Below, piece by piece: positions 17,307-25,311 of a DNA stretch of 64,000 nt. Numbering within the stretch: position 1 is the first letter of the stretch; every line of letters starts with the position of its first letter. The position numbers and the translations under genes were made by a program. The notes under the pieces are model-generated. The model was given only the letters and a program-made list of their open reading frames with translations, ran no database searches and was not told the DNA's origin. The stretch spans positions 3,857,085 to 3,921,084 of the forward strand of contig NZ_CP049780.1 of the NCBI RefSeq assembly GCF_011193355.1, given 5' to 3'. The stretch is from Streptomyces sp. JB150. GTDB lineage: Bacteria; Actinomycetota; Actinomycetes; Streptomycetales; Streptomycetaceae.

Positions 17307-17709
17307 TCCGCAAGGCGACTGCTGGGGAAACCTCCGAACTGGCCTGGTTCAAGAGCAGTTACAGCGGCGGCAACGACGGTGAATCCTGCGTCGAGGTCGC
17401 CACCGTTCCCGGCATCGTCCACGTGCGTGATTCCAAGTTCGAGGACGCCGGTCCTCGTCTCGCTGTCGCGTCGGAGACGTGGGCGGGCTTCATCGGGCAA
17501 CTGCTGGGAGAAACGTGATCCGCGAGGCCTCTGCCGGCGACGGCTGCGAACCGGCCTGGTTCAAGAGCAGCTACAGCGACGGCAACGAAGGCGATTCCTG
17601 CGTCGAGGTCGCCACCACTTCCGGCGCCGTCCACGTCCGTGATTCCAAGTTCGAGGACGCCGGTCCCCGTCTCGCCCTCGCGGCGGAGACGTGGGCGGGC
17701 TTCCTGGCC
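17286..17709 (+). repeat. tandem duplication of the DUF397 gene, 212-base period
   Basis: CAACTGCTGGGAGAAAC occurs at 17286 and again at 17498, each followed by an A/G difference and TGATCCGC, and the following DUF397 coding sequence is repeated with scattered substitutions. The unit carries the 3' end of the preceding gene with it, so the four-base coupling overlap is rebuilt in each copy. Confidence 0.85.
17303..17518 (+). CDS. DUF397 protein, copy 1
   Basis: A 71-residue DUF397 protein with the family hallmarks LAWFKSSYSGG, SCVEVA and VHVRDSK. Proteins of this family are small partners that antagonise the neighbouring XRE/DUF5753 repressor. It is coupled to the XRE gene by an ATGA overlap and to the next DUF397 gene by a GTGA overlap. 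It ends in QLLGET, the same C terminus as the XRE protein, which marks it as part of a tandem duplication. Confidence 0.88.
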   Translation: MIRKATAGETSELAWFKSSYSGGNDGESCVEVATVPGIVHVRDSKFEDAGPRLAVASETWAGFIGQLLGET

Positions 17710-17724
17710 TACTGCGGCCGGTAG
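17515..17724 (+). CDS. DUF397 protein, copy 2
   Basis: A 69-residue paralogue of the preceding protein, sharing AWFKSSYS, GDSCVEVAT, and VHVRDSKFEDAGPRLA. It starts at GTG 17515, overlapping the previous stop by four bases. It ends differently, in LAYCGR, so the duplication junction lies near its 3' end. Both copies keep the family motifs and look functional. Confidence 0.85.
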   Translation: MIREASAGDGCEPAWFKSSYSDGNEGDSCVEVATTSGAVHVRDSKFEDAGPRLALAAETWAGFLAYCGR

Positions 17725-17747
17725 CCCGCCCCTCGACTGACCGTGCC

Positions 17748-18113
17748 CTATCGGGCCACGAACTGGGTGAGGATGGCCTGCACCTCGTAGATGTCGACGC
17801 CCTTGGTGAAGGTCTTGGTGATCGGCATCTGGGCGCCGGAGAGCCAGATCTTCAGCTCGGCGTCGAGGTCGAAGGTGCCGGCGGTCTCCACCGCGAAGTG
17901 GGTGATGCTGCGGTACGGGACGGAGTGGTACTCCACCTTCTTGCCGGTGATGCCCTGCTTGTCGACCAGGATCAGGCGGCGGTCGGTGAACAGGATGGTG
18001 TCGCGGATCAGCAGGTACGCGGCGTGCACCTGCTCCCCCTGGCCCAGCAGCCGGGCGTAGTCCTGCGTCGCCTGGGCCGGGTCGATGGCGTGCGCGTTGC
18101 CGAAAAGAGCCAT
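17748..18113 (-). CDS. bacterial PH-domain protein
   Basis: A 121-residue protein made almost entirely of one bacterial pleckstrin-homology-like domain (bPH_1 type): GEQVHAAYLLIRDTILFTDR, LILVDKQGITGKKVEYHSVPYRSI and a C-terminal helix DIYEVQAILTQFVAR. The G-rich GGGGGGA upstream of ATG 18113 can serve as ribosome-binding site. Soluble and probably cytoplasmic; the role of these domains in bacteria is largely unknown. It is convergent with the DUF397 cassette and marks its right boundary. Confidence 0.8.
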   Translation of the reverse strand: MALFGNAHAIDPAQATQDYARLLGQGEQVHAAYLLIRDTILFTDRRLILVDKQGITGKKVEYHSVPYRSITHFAVETAGTFDLDAELKIWLSGAQMPITKTFTKGVDIYEVQAILTQFVAR

Positions 18114-18195
18114 GTCAGTGGTCCCCCCACTCGGTAGTGATCTTCGGGCAATCTACCCGTCGGGTGGCTCGTTCGCACCGGTTCGAACGTCCGGA

Positions 18196-18894
18196 TCACG
18201 TACCGGTCGTGTCACCGTCGATCGTGTCCGGGGAGGCGCCGTCCTCCAGCAGGCGCTCCGCGATGTCGTCGGACCACGCCTGGGCCCAGGCCCGCAGGCC
18301 GCCGATCTCCGTCTCTGGCAGGCCGTACGTGGTGAAGGCGCCGTCCGGATACCAGTCGGTGCCGGTCAGCCGGGACTGGAGGGTCGGCAGGTCGAACGGG
18401 TCGTGGGCGTGGCGGCGGCCCAGTTCCTCCAGGTCGGGGAAGCTGTAGCGGGCCGCGGCGGCGCGGGCGTCGAGCAGGTCGACGGCCGCGCCCCGGTCGT
18501 ACAGCGCGCGGATCTTGGTGCCGACGGCGTCGTCCAGGGCGAGCGTGGGGCCGTACTCCGTGCGGACCGGGGGCTGCCAGAACACCTCCCTGTGGAGGGC
18601 GAGTTCGCAGGGCTCGTCCGTCTCCGGGGCGGTGGCCGTGAGCTGCGCCGACAGCGGGGTGACGGTGTGCACGGCGACCTCCCGGCCCAGGGAGCGCAGC
18701 GCCGCCGCGACCTCGCCGGCGACGCGGTCCATCGGCTCGGGGCTCTCGGTCGCGACGTCGACGTTGGCGTGCGGGCGGTGCAGCAGACCGTGCGCCTCCA
18801 GGGCGTACCCGCCCGCCAGGACGAGCGGGAAGGGGCCGCCTGCGGCGACGGCGTCGGCGATGAGCCCGCGGTGCGGGACGGCAAGGTTCCTCAC
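18196..18894 (-). CDS. AbiEii-like nucleotidyltransferase, first metal ligand changed
   Basis: A 232-residue protein of the AbiEii/AbiGii-like nucleotidyltransferase fold. The GG motif VLAGGYALEAHGLLHRP (about 24-40) is intact. The following acidic pair, normally [ST]xD[IVL]D, reads ANVDVAT, so the first of the two aspartates is replaced by Asn. A helical half follows (ALDDAVGTKIRALYDRGAAVDLLD). Members transfer nucleotides or act as toxins or in antibiotic modification. With one metal ligand missing it may be catalytically weakened. It lies just downstream of metG in the same direction, 85 bases apart, and may be cotranscribed. Confidence 0.7.
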   Translation of the reverse strand: MRNLAVPHRGLIADAVAAGGPFPLVLAGGYALEAHGLLHRPHANVDVATESPEPMDRVAGEVAAALRSLGREVAVHTVTPLSAQLTATAPETDEPCELALHREVFWQPPVRTEYGPTLALDDAVGTKIRALYDRGAAVDLLDARAAAARYSFPDLEELGRRHAHDPFDLPTLQSRLTGTDWYPDGAFTTYGLPETEIGGLRAWAQAWSDDIAERLLEDGASPDTIDGDTTGT

Positions 18895-18979
18895 GGGTCC
18901 TGCACTCTGCCAGAGACCGTGCCGGGGCGGGCTCAGCCGCGCCGCCGCCGGGAGCGGGGCGCGGCGGTGGGCCCGGCGG

Positions 18980-20695
18980 CTACTGCGGCTCGCCGCCGAA
19001 GCGCTCCTTGTAGTCGGCCAGGTCGTCGTCCGTCAGCTTGGCGAACAGGACCGGGGGCACCGTGAAGGGGGTGCCGGCCGGGACGGAGGCCAGGGACTTC
19101 GCCTCGTCCTCGGTGACCCAGGTGGCCGCGTCGTCCGCGAGGCGGAACGCGGCGCGCATGGCGGCCGAGGTGGCCGGGATGAACGGCTCGGAGACCACCG
19201 CGTAGAGGTGGATGAGGTTCATCGCGGTGCGCAGGGTCAGCGCGGCGCCGTCCTTGTCCGTCTTGATCTCCAGCCAGGGGGCCTTCTCCTCCAGGTAGGA
19301 GTTGCCCGCGGACCACAGGGCGCGCAGCGCCGCGGCGGCCTTGCGGAACTGGAGGGCCTCCATCTGCTGCTCGTACTCGGCGAGCAGGCGGGCGATCTCC
19401 TCGCCCAGGCGGGCCTCCGCCTCGCCGGGCGCGCCGCCCGCCGGGACCTCCTCGCCGAAGCGCTTCTTGGAGAAGGACAGCACCCGGTTGACGAAGTTGC
19501 CGAGGGTGTCGGCGAGGTCCTTGTTGACGGTGGCGGTGAAGTGCTCCCAGGTGAACGAGGAGTCGTCCGACTCGGGGGCGTTGGCGATGAGGAAGTAGCG
19601 CCAGTAGTCCGCCGGGAGGATCTCCAGGGCCTGGTCGGTGAAGACACCGCGCTTCTGGCTGGTGGAGAACTTGCCGCCGTAGTACGTCAGCCAGTTGAAG
19701 GCCTTGACGTAGTCGACCTTCTTCCACGGCTCGCGCACGCCCAGCTCGGTGGCCGGGAACATCACGGTGTGGAAGGGGACGTTGTCCTTCGCCATGAACT
19801 CGGTGTAGCGGACGGTGTCGTCCGCCTCGTACCACCAGGACTTCCAGTCCCGGTTCTCCGGGTCCTGGTCCGCCCACTCCTTCGTCGCGCCGATGTACTC
19901 GATCGGGGCGTCGAACCAGACGTAGAAGACCTTGCCCTCGGCCGCCAGCTCCGGCCAGGTGTCGGCCGGGACCGGGACGCCCCAGTCCAGGTCGCGGGTG
20001 ATGGCGCGGTCGTGGAGGCCCTCGTTCAGCCACTTGCGGGCGATGGAGGAGGCCAGCTGCGGCCAGTCGTCCTCGTGGCGGGCGACCCAGGCCTCGACCT
20101 CGTGCTGGAGCTTGGACTGCAGGAGGAACAGGTGCTTGGTCTCCCGCACCTCCAGGTCGGTGCTGCCGGAGATCGCCGAGCGCGGGTTCAGCAGGTCCGT
20201 GGGGTCGAGGACGCGGGTGCAGTTCTCGCACTGGTCGCCGCGGGCCTTGTCGTAGCCGCAATGGGGGCAGGTGCCCTCGACGTAGCGGTCCGGGAGGAAG
20301 CGGTGGTCGGCCGGGCTGTAGACCTGGCGGATCGCCCGCTCCTCGATGAAGCCGTTCTCGTGCAGCTTGCGGGCGAAGTGCTGGGTGATCTCGACGTTCT
20401 GCGGGCTGGAGCTGCGGCCGAAGTAGTCGAACGCGAGTGCGAAGCCGTCGTAGACGGCCTTCTGGGCGTCGTGGGCCTGGGCGCAGAACTCCGCGACCGG
20501 CAGGCCCTGCTCCTTCGCCGCCAGCTCGGCGGGGGTGCCGTGCTCGTCCGTCGCGCAGATGTAGAGGACGTCGTGACCGCGCTGGCGGAGGTACCGGGCG
20601 TACACGTCCGCCGGGAGCATGGACCCCACCATGTTGCCCAGGTGCTTGATCCCGTTGATGTAGGGAAGGGCGCTCGTGATGAGGTGTCGAGCCAT
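18980..20695 (-). CDS. metG: methionyl-tRNA synthetase
   Basis: A class I aminoacyl-tRNA synthetase of 571 residues that charges tRNA with methionine, needed for initiation and elongation. The HIGH-type motif is HLGN (about 17-21) after the SALPYINGI strand. One zinc knuckle is CPHC...CENC at 143-159. The KMSKS loop reads KFSTS at 342-346. There is no C-terminal tRNA-binding (Trbp111-like) domain, so this is the short form. It is monocistronic or leads into the nucleotidyltransferase gene. A hairpin upstream separates it from the VWA gene. Confidence 0.97.
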   Translation of the reverse strand: MARHLITSALPYINGIKHLGNMVGSMLPADVYARYLRQRGHDVLYICATDEHGTPAELAAKEQGLPVAEFCAQAHDAQKAVYDGFALAFDYFGRSSSPQNVEITQHFARKLHENGFIEERAIRQVYSPADHRFLPDRYVEGTCPHCGYDKARGDQCENCTRVLDPTDLLNPRSAISGSTDLEVRETKHLFLLQSKLQHEVEAWVARHEDDWPQLASSIARKWLNEGLHDRAITRDLDWGVPVPADTWPELAAEGKVFYVWFDAPIEYIGATKEWADQDPENRDWKSWWYEADDTVRYTEFMAKDNVPFHTVMFPATELGVREPWKKVDYVKAFNWLTYYGGKFSTSQKRGVFTDQALEILPADYWRYFLIANAPESDDSSFTWEHFTATVNKDLADTLGNFVNRVLSFSKKRFGEEVPAGGAPGEAEARLGEEIARLLAEYEQQMEALQFRKAAAALRALWSAGNSYLEEKAPWLEIKTDKDGAALTLRTAMNLIHLYAVVSEPFIPATSAAMRAAFRLADDAATWVTEDEAKSLASVPAGTPFTVPPVLFAKLTDDDLADYKERFGGEPQ

Positions 20696-20754
20696 GGCTT
20701 GGCTGCTCCCGGGTCGGTTGTTTACGAACCTTGAAATCGTAGCCGAGACGGGTG

Positions 20755-20795
20755 GGCCGCCCGCTTCCCGTTCTGAGGGGTGGGAAGGGGCGGCC
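20755..20795 (-). terminator. terminator of the VWA gene
   Basis: GGCCGCCCGCTTCCC at 20755-20769 pairs with GGGAAGGGGCGGCC at 20782-20795 with one bulged base. It lies 36 bases beyond the minus-strand stop at 20831 and before metG. Confidence 0.7.
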
Positions 20796-20830
20796 GTCCT
20801 CGGCTGTGCGGTGATCTTCCGGGGCTTCCC

Positions 20831-22693
20831 CTACGGGCGCCAGTCCGCCAGTACGCCCTCGTAGACCTCGGTGTCCGTCAGCTCGCGCGGGGTCGGGCCC
20901 GCGTGGAAGAAGGACGTGTTGCCGGTCTTCAGCTTGCGGAGGTAGTCGAAGGCCTTGTTGTCGTGCTCACCGAAGGCGACGAAGGTGAAGTGGACGTGGG
21001 GGTGGGTCTCGGCGGCGGAGGCGAGGGCCTGGGTGGCGGGGGTCTTCGCGTCCGGGGCGCCGTCGGTCTGGAAGATCACCAGGGCGGGCGTGTCCGGGCC
21101 GGCGGTCTTGTCGTGGTGGGCGAGGACGTCCTCGACGGCGACGTGGTAGCTCGTACGCCCCATGCGGCCGAGGGCGGCGTGCAGCTCGTCGATCTTGTTC
21201 TCGTGGTCGGAGAGGGTGAGTTCGCCGGTGCCGTCCAGCTCCGTGGAGAAGAAGGTGACGTGGACCGTGGCCTCGGGGTCGAGGTGGGCCGCGAGGGCGA
21301 GGGTCTGCTCCGCGAGGGCCTGGGCCGAGCCGTCCTTGTAGTACGGGCGCATGGAGGCGGAGCGGTCGAGGACGAGGTGGATCTTGGCTCGGGTGCCGGT
21401 GAGGTCGGTCTTCTTGAGGGCCTTCGCGGCGGCCTTGTAGGCGGTGGTGAGGCCGGGGGCGCGGGATTTGAGGCGGGGGAGGGTGAGGGCGGGGCCCTGC
21501 GGGGCGGGGCCCTGCGGGGCTTGGTCGGTGTTTGCGGCCTCGGCTTCGCCTTCGGCCGGTGTGGTGTTCCCACCCGCACCACCCGTGCGGGATGCGTCGT
21601 CGGCTGCGGGTGGCCCCTGTGGGGCGGACTCGCCGTCGGCGGCTGCCGACTGGGGGGCGCTGCCCGCCTGCGGCTCCGCCTCGGCCTCGGGCTCCTCAGT
21701 CTGCGGCTGTGCGTCGGCCTTCGCCTCGGTCTCCGACTCGGCCTGCGCCTCGGCCTGCGGCTGTGCGTCGGGCTTCGCCTCGGCCTGCGGCTCGGGCTTC
21801 GTGTCGTCGGCAGTCTTGGCCTGCGGCTCGGCTTGCGGCTTCGCCTCGGGTGTGGCCTCGGGCTGCGGGGTCGACTCGGACGCGGTGTGCGGCTGGGCTT
21901 CCGTTTCGGGGGCGGCCTGGGGCTGCGGGTCGGCCGGGGCCTCGGTCTGCGGGGTCGGCTCTGCCTCCGGTCGCGCATCGGCGGCCGGGTCCGTTTCGCC
22001 GGACTGCTCGGACTCGGGCTTCGGTTCCGTTTCGGTCTTCGCCTGGGACTCGGCCGCCGTCTTCACCTCGGACTCGGTCTCTGCCTTCGGCTGGGTCTCT
22101 GCCTCCGCCGCCGTCTCCGGCTTCGGCTGGTTCTCTGCCTGCGGCTCGGGCTCCGGCTCCTGCTGGGGCTCCGGCTCAGCCCTGGTTTCTGCCTTCGGCT
22201 CGGGCTGCGGCTTCGCCTCGGGGTTCGCCTTCGCTTCGCTGGCCGGTTCCGCTTCGGGCTTCGCCGTGGCCTCGGCCGCCGTCTCCGGCTGCGCCTCGGT
22301 GTCCGTCTGCCCCTCGGGCTCCGGCTCAGCCCCGGTCTCTGCCTTCGGCTCGGTCTCCGGCTTTGGCTCGGGGTTGGCCTTCGGCTCGGGGGCCTGCTGA
22401 GTTTCGGGCTCCGTGTTTTCCTCGGGGCGGGTCGGGCGGGGGACCGTCACGTTGTCGAAGGCGGCGGCTACCAGGTCGTGTGCCTCGGGCGTGGCGGCGC
22501 GGGGCTCCGGGACGCTCGGGGCGTCCTCGGTCGGGGTGCGACCGGGCGTGGGGGCGTCCTCCGTCGGGGTGGGGTGGGGCGCGGGGGTGGCCTCGGGGGT
22601 GGAGGGGTGCTGGGTGGGGGCATCCTCCGGGGTGGCCTGCTGTGGCTTGCGGGATCGGCCGAATGCGTTCCGCAGGAGAGTGAGAATGCCCAT
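20831..22693 (-). CDS. VWA-domain protein with a very long low-complexity linker
   Basis: A 620-residue protein in three parts. Residues 1-20 are a short conserved head (MGILTLLRNAFGRSRKPQQ). Residues about 20-400 are a disordered linker made of degenerate Pro-Glu, Ala-Glu, Lys-Pro and Gln repeats. The C-terminal 200 residues are a von Willebrand factor A domain with the MIDAS motif DRSASM and FQTDGAPD, of the kind found in tellurium-resistance-type (TerF-like) proteins. The start at 22693 is chosen over an upstream in-frame ATG because the head matches a normal N terminus. No signal peptide. The metal-ion adhesion site suggests a scaffold for protein partners. Confidence 0.8.
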   Translation of the reverse strand: MGILTLLRNAFGRSRKPQQATPEDAPTQHPSTPEATPAPHPTPTEDAPTPGRTPTEDAPSVPEPRAATPEAHDLVAAAFDNVTVPRPTRPEENTEPETQQAPEPKANPEPKPETEPKAETGAEPEPEGQTDTEAQPETAAEATAKPEAEPASEAKANPEAKPQPEPKAETRAEPEPQQEPEPEPQAENQPKPETAAEAETQPKAETESEVKTAAESQAKTETEPKPESEQSGETDPAADARPEAEPTPQTEAPADPQPQAAPETEAQPHTASESTPQPEATPEAKPQAEPQAKTADDTKPEPQAEAKPDAQPQAEAQAESETEAKADAQPQTEEPEAEAEPQAGSAPQSAAADGESAPQGPPAADDASRTGGAGGNTTPAEGEAEAANTDQAPQGPAPQGPALTLPRLKSRAPGLTTAYKAAAKALKKTDLTGTRAKIHLVLDRSASMRPYYKDGSAQALAEQTLALAAHLDPEATVHVTFFSTELDGTGELTLSDHENKIDELHAALGRMGRTSYHVAVEDVLAHHDKTAGPDTPALVIFQTDGAPDAKTPATQALASAAETHPHVHFTFVAFGEHDNKAFDYLRKLKTGNTSFFHAGPTPRELTDTEVYEGVLADWRP

Positions 22694-22796
22694 GTGCGCA
22701 ACCCTTCGATGTGAGTTGGAGCCCGTCAATCCCTGGCCAGGACGGACACGTAAGGTTAGCGGGCTCGGAGGACGATCTTGAGGGGTGTCAAGGGCC

Positions 22797-22827
22797 CTTC
22801 GGGACAGAGCGGGCAACTTCGGGACAG
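22797..22827. repeat. 11-base direct repeat CTTCGGGACAG upstream of the PhoX gene
   Basis: CTTCGGGACAG occurs at 22797-22807 and 22817-22827, a period of 20 bases (about two helical turns), just upstream of the PHO box. It may be a second regulator site. Confidence 0.35.
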
Positions 22828-22836
22828 CTACCGTGG

Positions 22837-22858
22837 GTTCACTCCGCGTTCACGTACA
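22837..22858 (+). promoter_or_regulatory. PHO box (PhoP operator), two direct-repeat units
   Basis: GTTCACTCCGC followed immediately by GTTCACGTACA makes two 11-base units matching the Streptomyces PhoP consensus (G[GT]TCAYYYR[GC]G-like) as I know it. It sits about 80 bases before the PhoX start, the right place for phosphate-starvation activation. Confidence 0.7.
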
Positions 22859-22935
22859 GGCCCCGTAACCGCACGGACGTGCGCTTAGCGTCCCTGGCGC
22901 TGGACACATGGGGAAGCCAGGGGAGAAAAATCATC

Positions 22936-25002
22936 GTGCGTCGCATCACGCTGCCCATCATCAGAAGCTCGTCCGACTCGCACCCGGGTGGCCGGTCCGC
23001 GCTGACCTGCCGTTTCCGGTGTGGTGACGCCTGCTTCCACGAGGTTCCGAACACCACCTCCAACCCGTACGTCGGCGACGTCATCGCCGGCGCCCTCAGC
23101 CGCCGTACCGTGATGCGCGCCGCCGCCGTCGTGACCGCGACCGCCGCGGCCGGTGCCTCCGCCGTGGCCGGCGGGGCCGCGCCGGCCGCCGCCGCGCCCG
23201 CGGAGAAGGGCGGCAAGGCGAAGGGCGCGCGCGGGCTGCGGTTCGCGCCCGTCGCGCCCAACACCGCCGACGTCGTCACCGTCCCGGACGGGTACACGCA
23301 GAACGTCGTGATCCGCTGGGGCGAGCCCATCCTGCGCGGTGCGCCCGCCTTCGACCCGGACAAGCAGACGGCGAAGGCGCAGGCCGGGCAGTTCGGGTAC
23401 AACAACGACTTCCTCGCGCTGCTGCCGCTGCCCCACGAGCACGGGCGGCAGATCCTCGTCGCCAACCACGAGTACACCGACGAGGTGCTGATGTTCCGGA
23501 GCTACGACCCGGAGAACCCCACCCGTGAGCAGGTCGAGATCGCCTGGGCCGCACACGGCCTGTCGGCCGTCGTCGTGCAGGAGGAGCGGCGCACCGGGAA
23601 GCTCGTCCCCGTGCCCCGGCACCCGCTGAACCGGCGCGTCACCGCCACCACCGAGTTCCGGCTGACGGGCCCCGTCGCCGGCTCCGACCTGGTGAAGACC
23701 TCCGCCGACCCGTCCGGCACCAAGGTGCTCGGCACGCTCAACAACTGCTCCGGCGGCACCACCCCGTGGGGCACCACGCTGCACGGCGAGGAGAACTTCA
23801 ACCAGTACTTCGCCAACGCCACCCGCGCCACCGACAAGCGGTACGGGCTCGGCTCCGGCGCCACCGAGCGCAAGTGGGAGCGTTTCGACAAGCGGTTCGA
23901 CGTCGCACAGGAGCCGAACGAGCCCCACCGGTTCGGGTACGTCGTCGAGCTGGACCCGTACGACCCCACCTCCACGCCCCGCAAGCACACCGCGCTCGGC
24001 CGGTTCAAGCACGAGGGCGCCACGGTCCGCCTGACGGAGGACGGCCGGCCCGTCGTCTACTCCGGTGACGACGAGCGGTTCGACTACTTCTACAAGTTCG
24101 TCGGCTCCAAGCGGATGAAGAAGGGCACGAGCCGCGCCGTCCGCGAGCACAACCTGTCGCTGCTCGACGAGGGCACCCTCTACGTCGCCAAGCTCACCGG
24201 CGACTCCCCCGCCATCGAGATCGACGGGACGGGCAAGCTGCCCGCCGACGGCGAGTTCGACGGCAGCGGCGAGTGGATCCCGCTGGCCACCGCCACCGCG
24301 GACGGTGCCGTGTCGCACGTGGACGGCATGACCGCCGAGGAGGTCTTCGTCTTCACGCGCCTCGCCGGTGACAAGGTCGGCGCCACGAAGATGGACCGGC
24401 CCGAGGACATCGAGCCGAACCCGCACACCGGCAAGGTGTACGTCGCCCTCACCAACAACAGCAACCGCGGCAAGGCCGGGTACGCGGCCGCCGACGAGGC
24501 CAATCCGCGCAACTCCAACAAGCACGGCCAGGTGCTGGAGCTGACCGAGCGCTGGAACCGGGCCGACAGCAGGAAGTTCGCCTGGTCGCTGTTCCTCGTC
24601 GCCGGTGACCCCGACGACCCCGCCACCTACTTCGCCGGGTTCCCGAAGGACCAGGTCAGCCCGATCTCCTGCCCGGACAACGTGGCCTTCGACCGGTACG
24701 GCAACCTGTGGATCTCCACCGACGGCAACCAGCTCGGCTCGCACGACGGCCTGTTCGGCGTGGCCACGCGAGGCGAGCGGCGCGGTGAGCTGAAGCAGTT
24801 CGCGACCATGCCGAACGGCGCGGAGACCTGCGGTCCGGTGATCCAGCGGCGGCGGGTGCTGGTGGCCGTGCAGCACCCGGGCGAGGTCGACGGGGCGAGC
24901 GTGGAGAAGCCGGCGTCCGCCTGGCCCGACGGGCCCGGCAAGATCGTCCGGCCCGCCGTGGTGGCGATCTGGCGCGAGGACGGCTCCGACATCGGCATCT
25001 GA
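22936..25002 (+). CDS. phoX: PhoX-family (DUF839) alkaline phosphatase, Tat-exported
   Basis: A 688-residue secreted phosphatase of the PhoX family, which uses calcium and iron to release phosphate from organic esters. The conserved cytoplasmic head (FRCGDACFHEVPNTTSNPY) precedes a twin-arginine signal SRRTVMR at 55-61 and a hydrophobic Ala-rich stretch ending near residue 90. The mature part carries the usual GDPDDPATYFAGF, PDNVAFDRYGNLWISTDG and NGAETCGPV segments. The GTG start at 22936 is preceded by GGGGAG; the frame is open upstream but without support. The PHO box upstream indicates PhoP control. It is divergent from the VWA gene. Confidence 0.92.
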   Translation: MRRITLPIIRSSSDSHPGGRSALTCRFRCGDACFHEVPNTTSNPYVGDVIAGALSRRTVMRAAAVVTATAAAGASAVAGGAAPAAAAPAEKGGKAKGARGLRFAPVAPNTADVVTVPDGYTQNVVIRWGEPILRGAPAFDPDKQTAKAQAGQFGYNNDFLALLPLPHEHGRQILVANHEYTDEVLMFRSYDPENPTREQVEIAWAAHGLSAVVVQEERRTGKLVPVPRHPLNRRVTATTEFRLTGPVAGSDLVKTSADPSGTKVLGTLNNCSGGTTPWGTTLHGEENFNQYFANATRATDKRYGLGSGATERKWERFDKRFDVAQEPNEPHRFGYVVELDPYDPTSTPRKHTALGRFKHEGATVRLTEDGRPVVYSGDDERFDYFYKFVGSKRMKKGTSRAVREHNLSLLDEGTLYVAKLTGDSPAIEIDGTGKLPADGEFDGSGEWIPLATATADGAVSHVDGMTAEEVFVFTRLAGDKVGATKMDRPEDIEPNPHTGKVYVALTNNSNRGKAGYAAADEANPRNSNKHGQVLELTERWNRADSRKFAWSLFLVAGDPDDPATYFAGFPKDQVSPISCPDNVAFDRYGNLWISTDGNQLGSHDGLFGVATRGERRGELKQFATMPNGAETCGPVIQRRRVLVAVQHPGEVDGASVEKPASAWPDGPGKIVRPAVVAIWREDGSDIGI

Positions 25003-25020
25003 GCCGGGTCCGAGAGGCGG

Positions 25021-25300
25021 ATGGGGCGGCACCCGGTCGGTGCCCGCCCCGGCCCGGCCGTGCGGGGTCCGGTCGATGTTCGCCGCCCGCCCCGGGCCCG
25101 ACCCGGCCTCTGCGGCGTCCGTCGGTGTCCGCCCCGGCTCGGCCGAGCGGCGTCCGTCAGGGTCCGCTCCGGCCCGGCCCGTCCCGCCGCGTGCGGCGCC
25201 CCGTCGCACGTGCCCCGCAGGCCCCCCGGGCGCGGGGCCCGCGGCTCTCGGCGCGGCGCCCCCCCTCGGCGCGGCGCCCCCCCGGCGCGGTGGCGCCTGG
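25021..25300. repeat. GC-rich degenerate tandem repeats in an intergenic gap
   Basis: The gap of about 310 bases between the PhoX and FUSC genes holds no credible gene. It contains about four diverged copies of a 36-45 base unit built around GCGGCGTCCGTCGGTGTCCG followed by CCCCGGCTCGGCC-like sequence (near 25022, 25060, 25105 and 25144), then a short tandem CGGCGCGGCGCCCCCCC repeated twice near 25255-25290. It can form many GC hairpins and so may also terminate both convergent genes. Confidence 0.55.
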
Positions 25301-25311
25301 GCGGACACCCC

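Noticed and set aside
18165..18200. T-loop-like GGTTCGAAC suggesting a tRNA
   Set aside because: No acceptor, D-arm or anticodon stem can be built around it.
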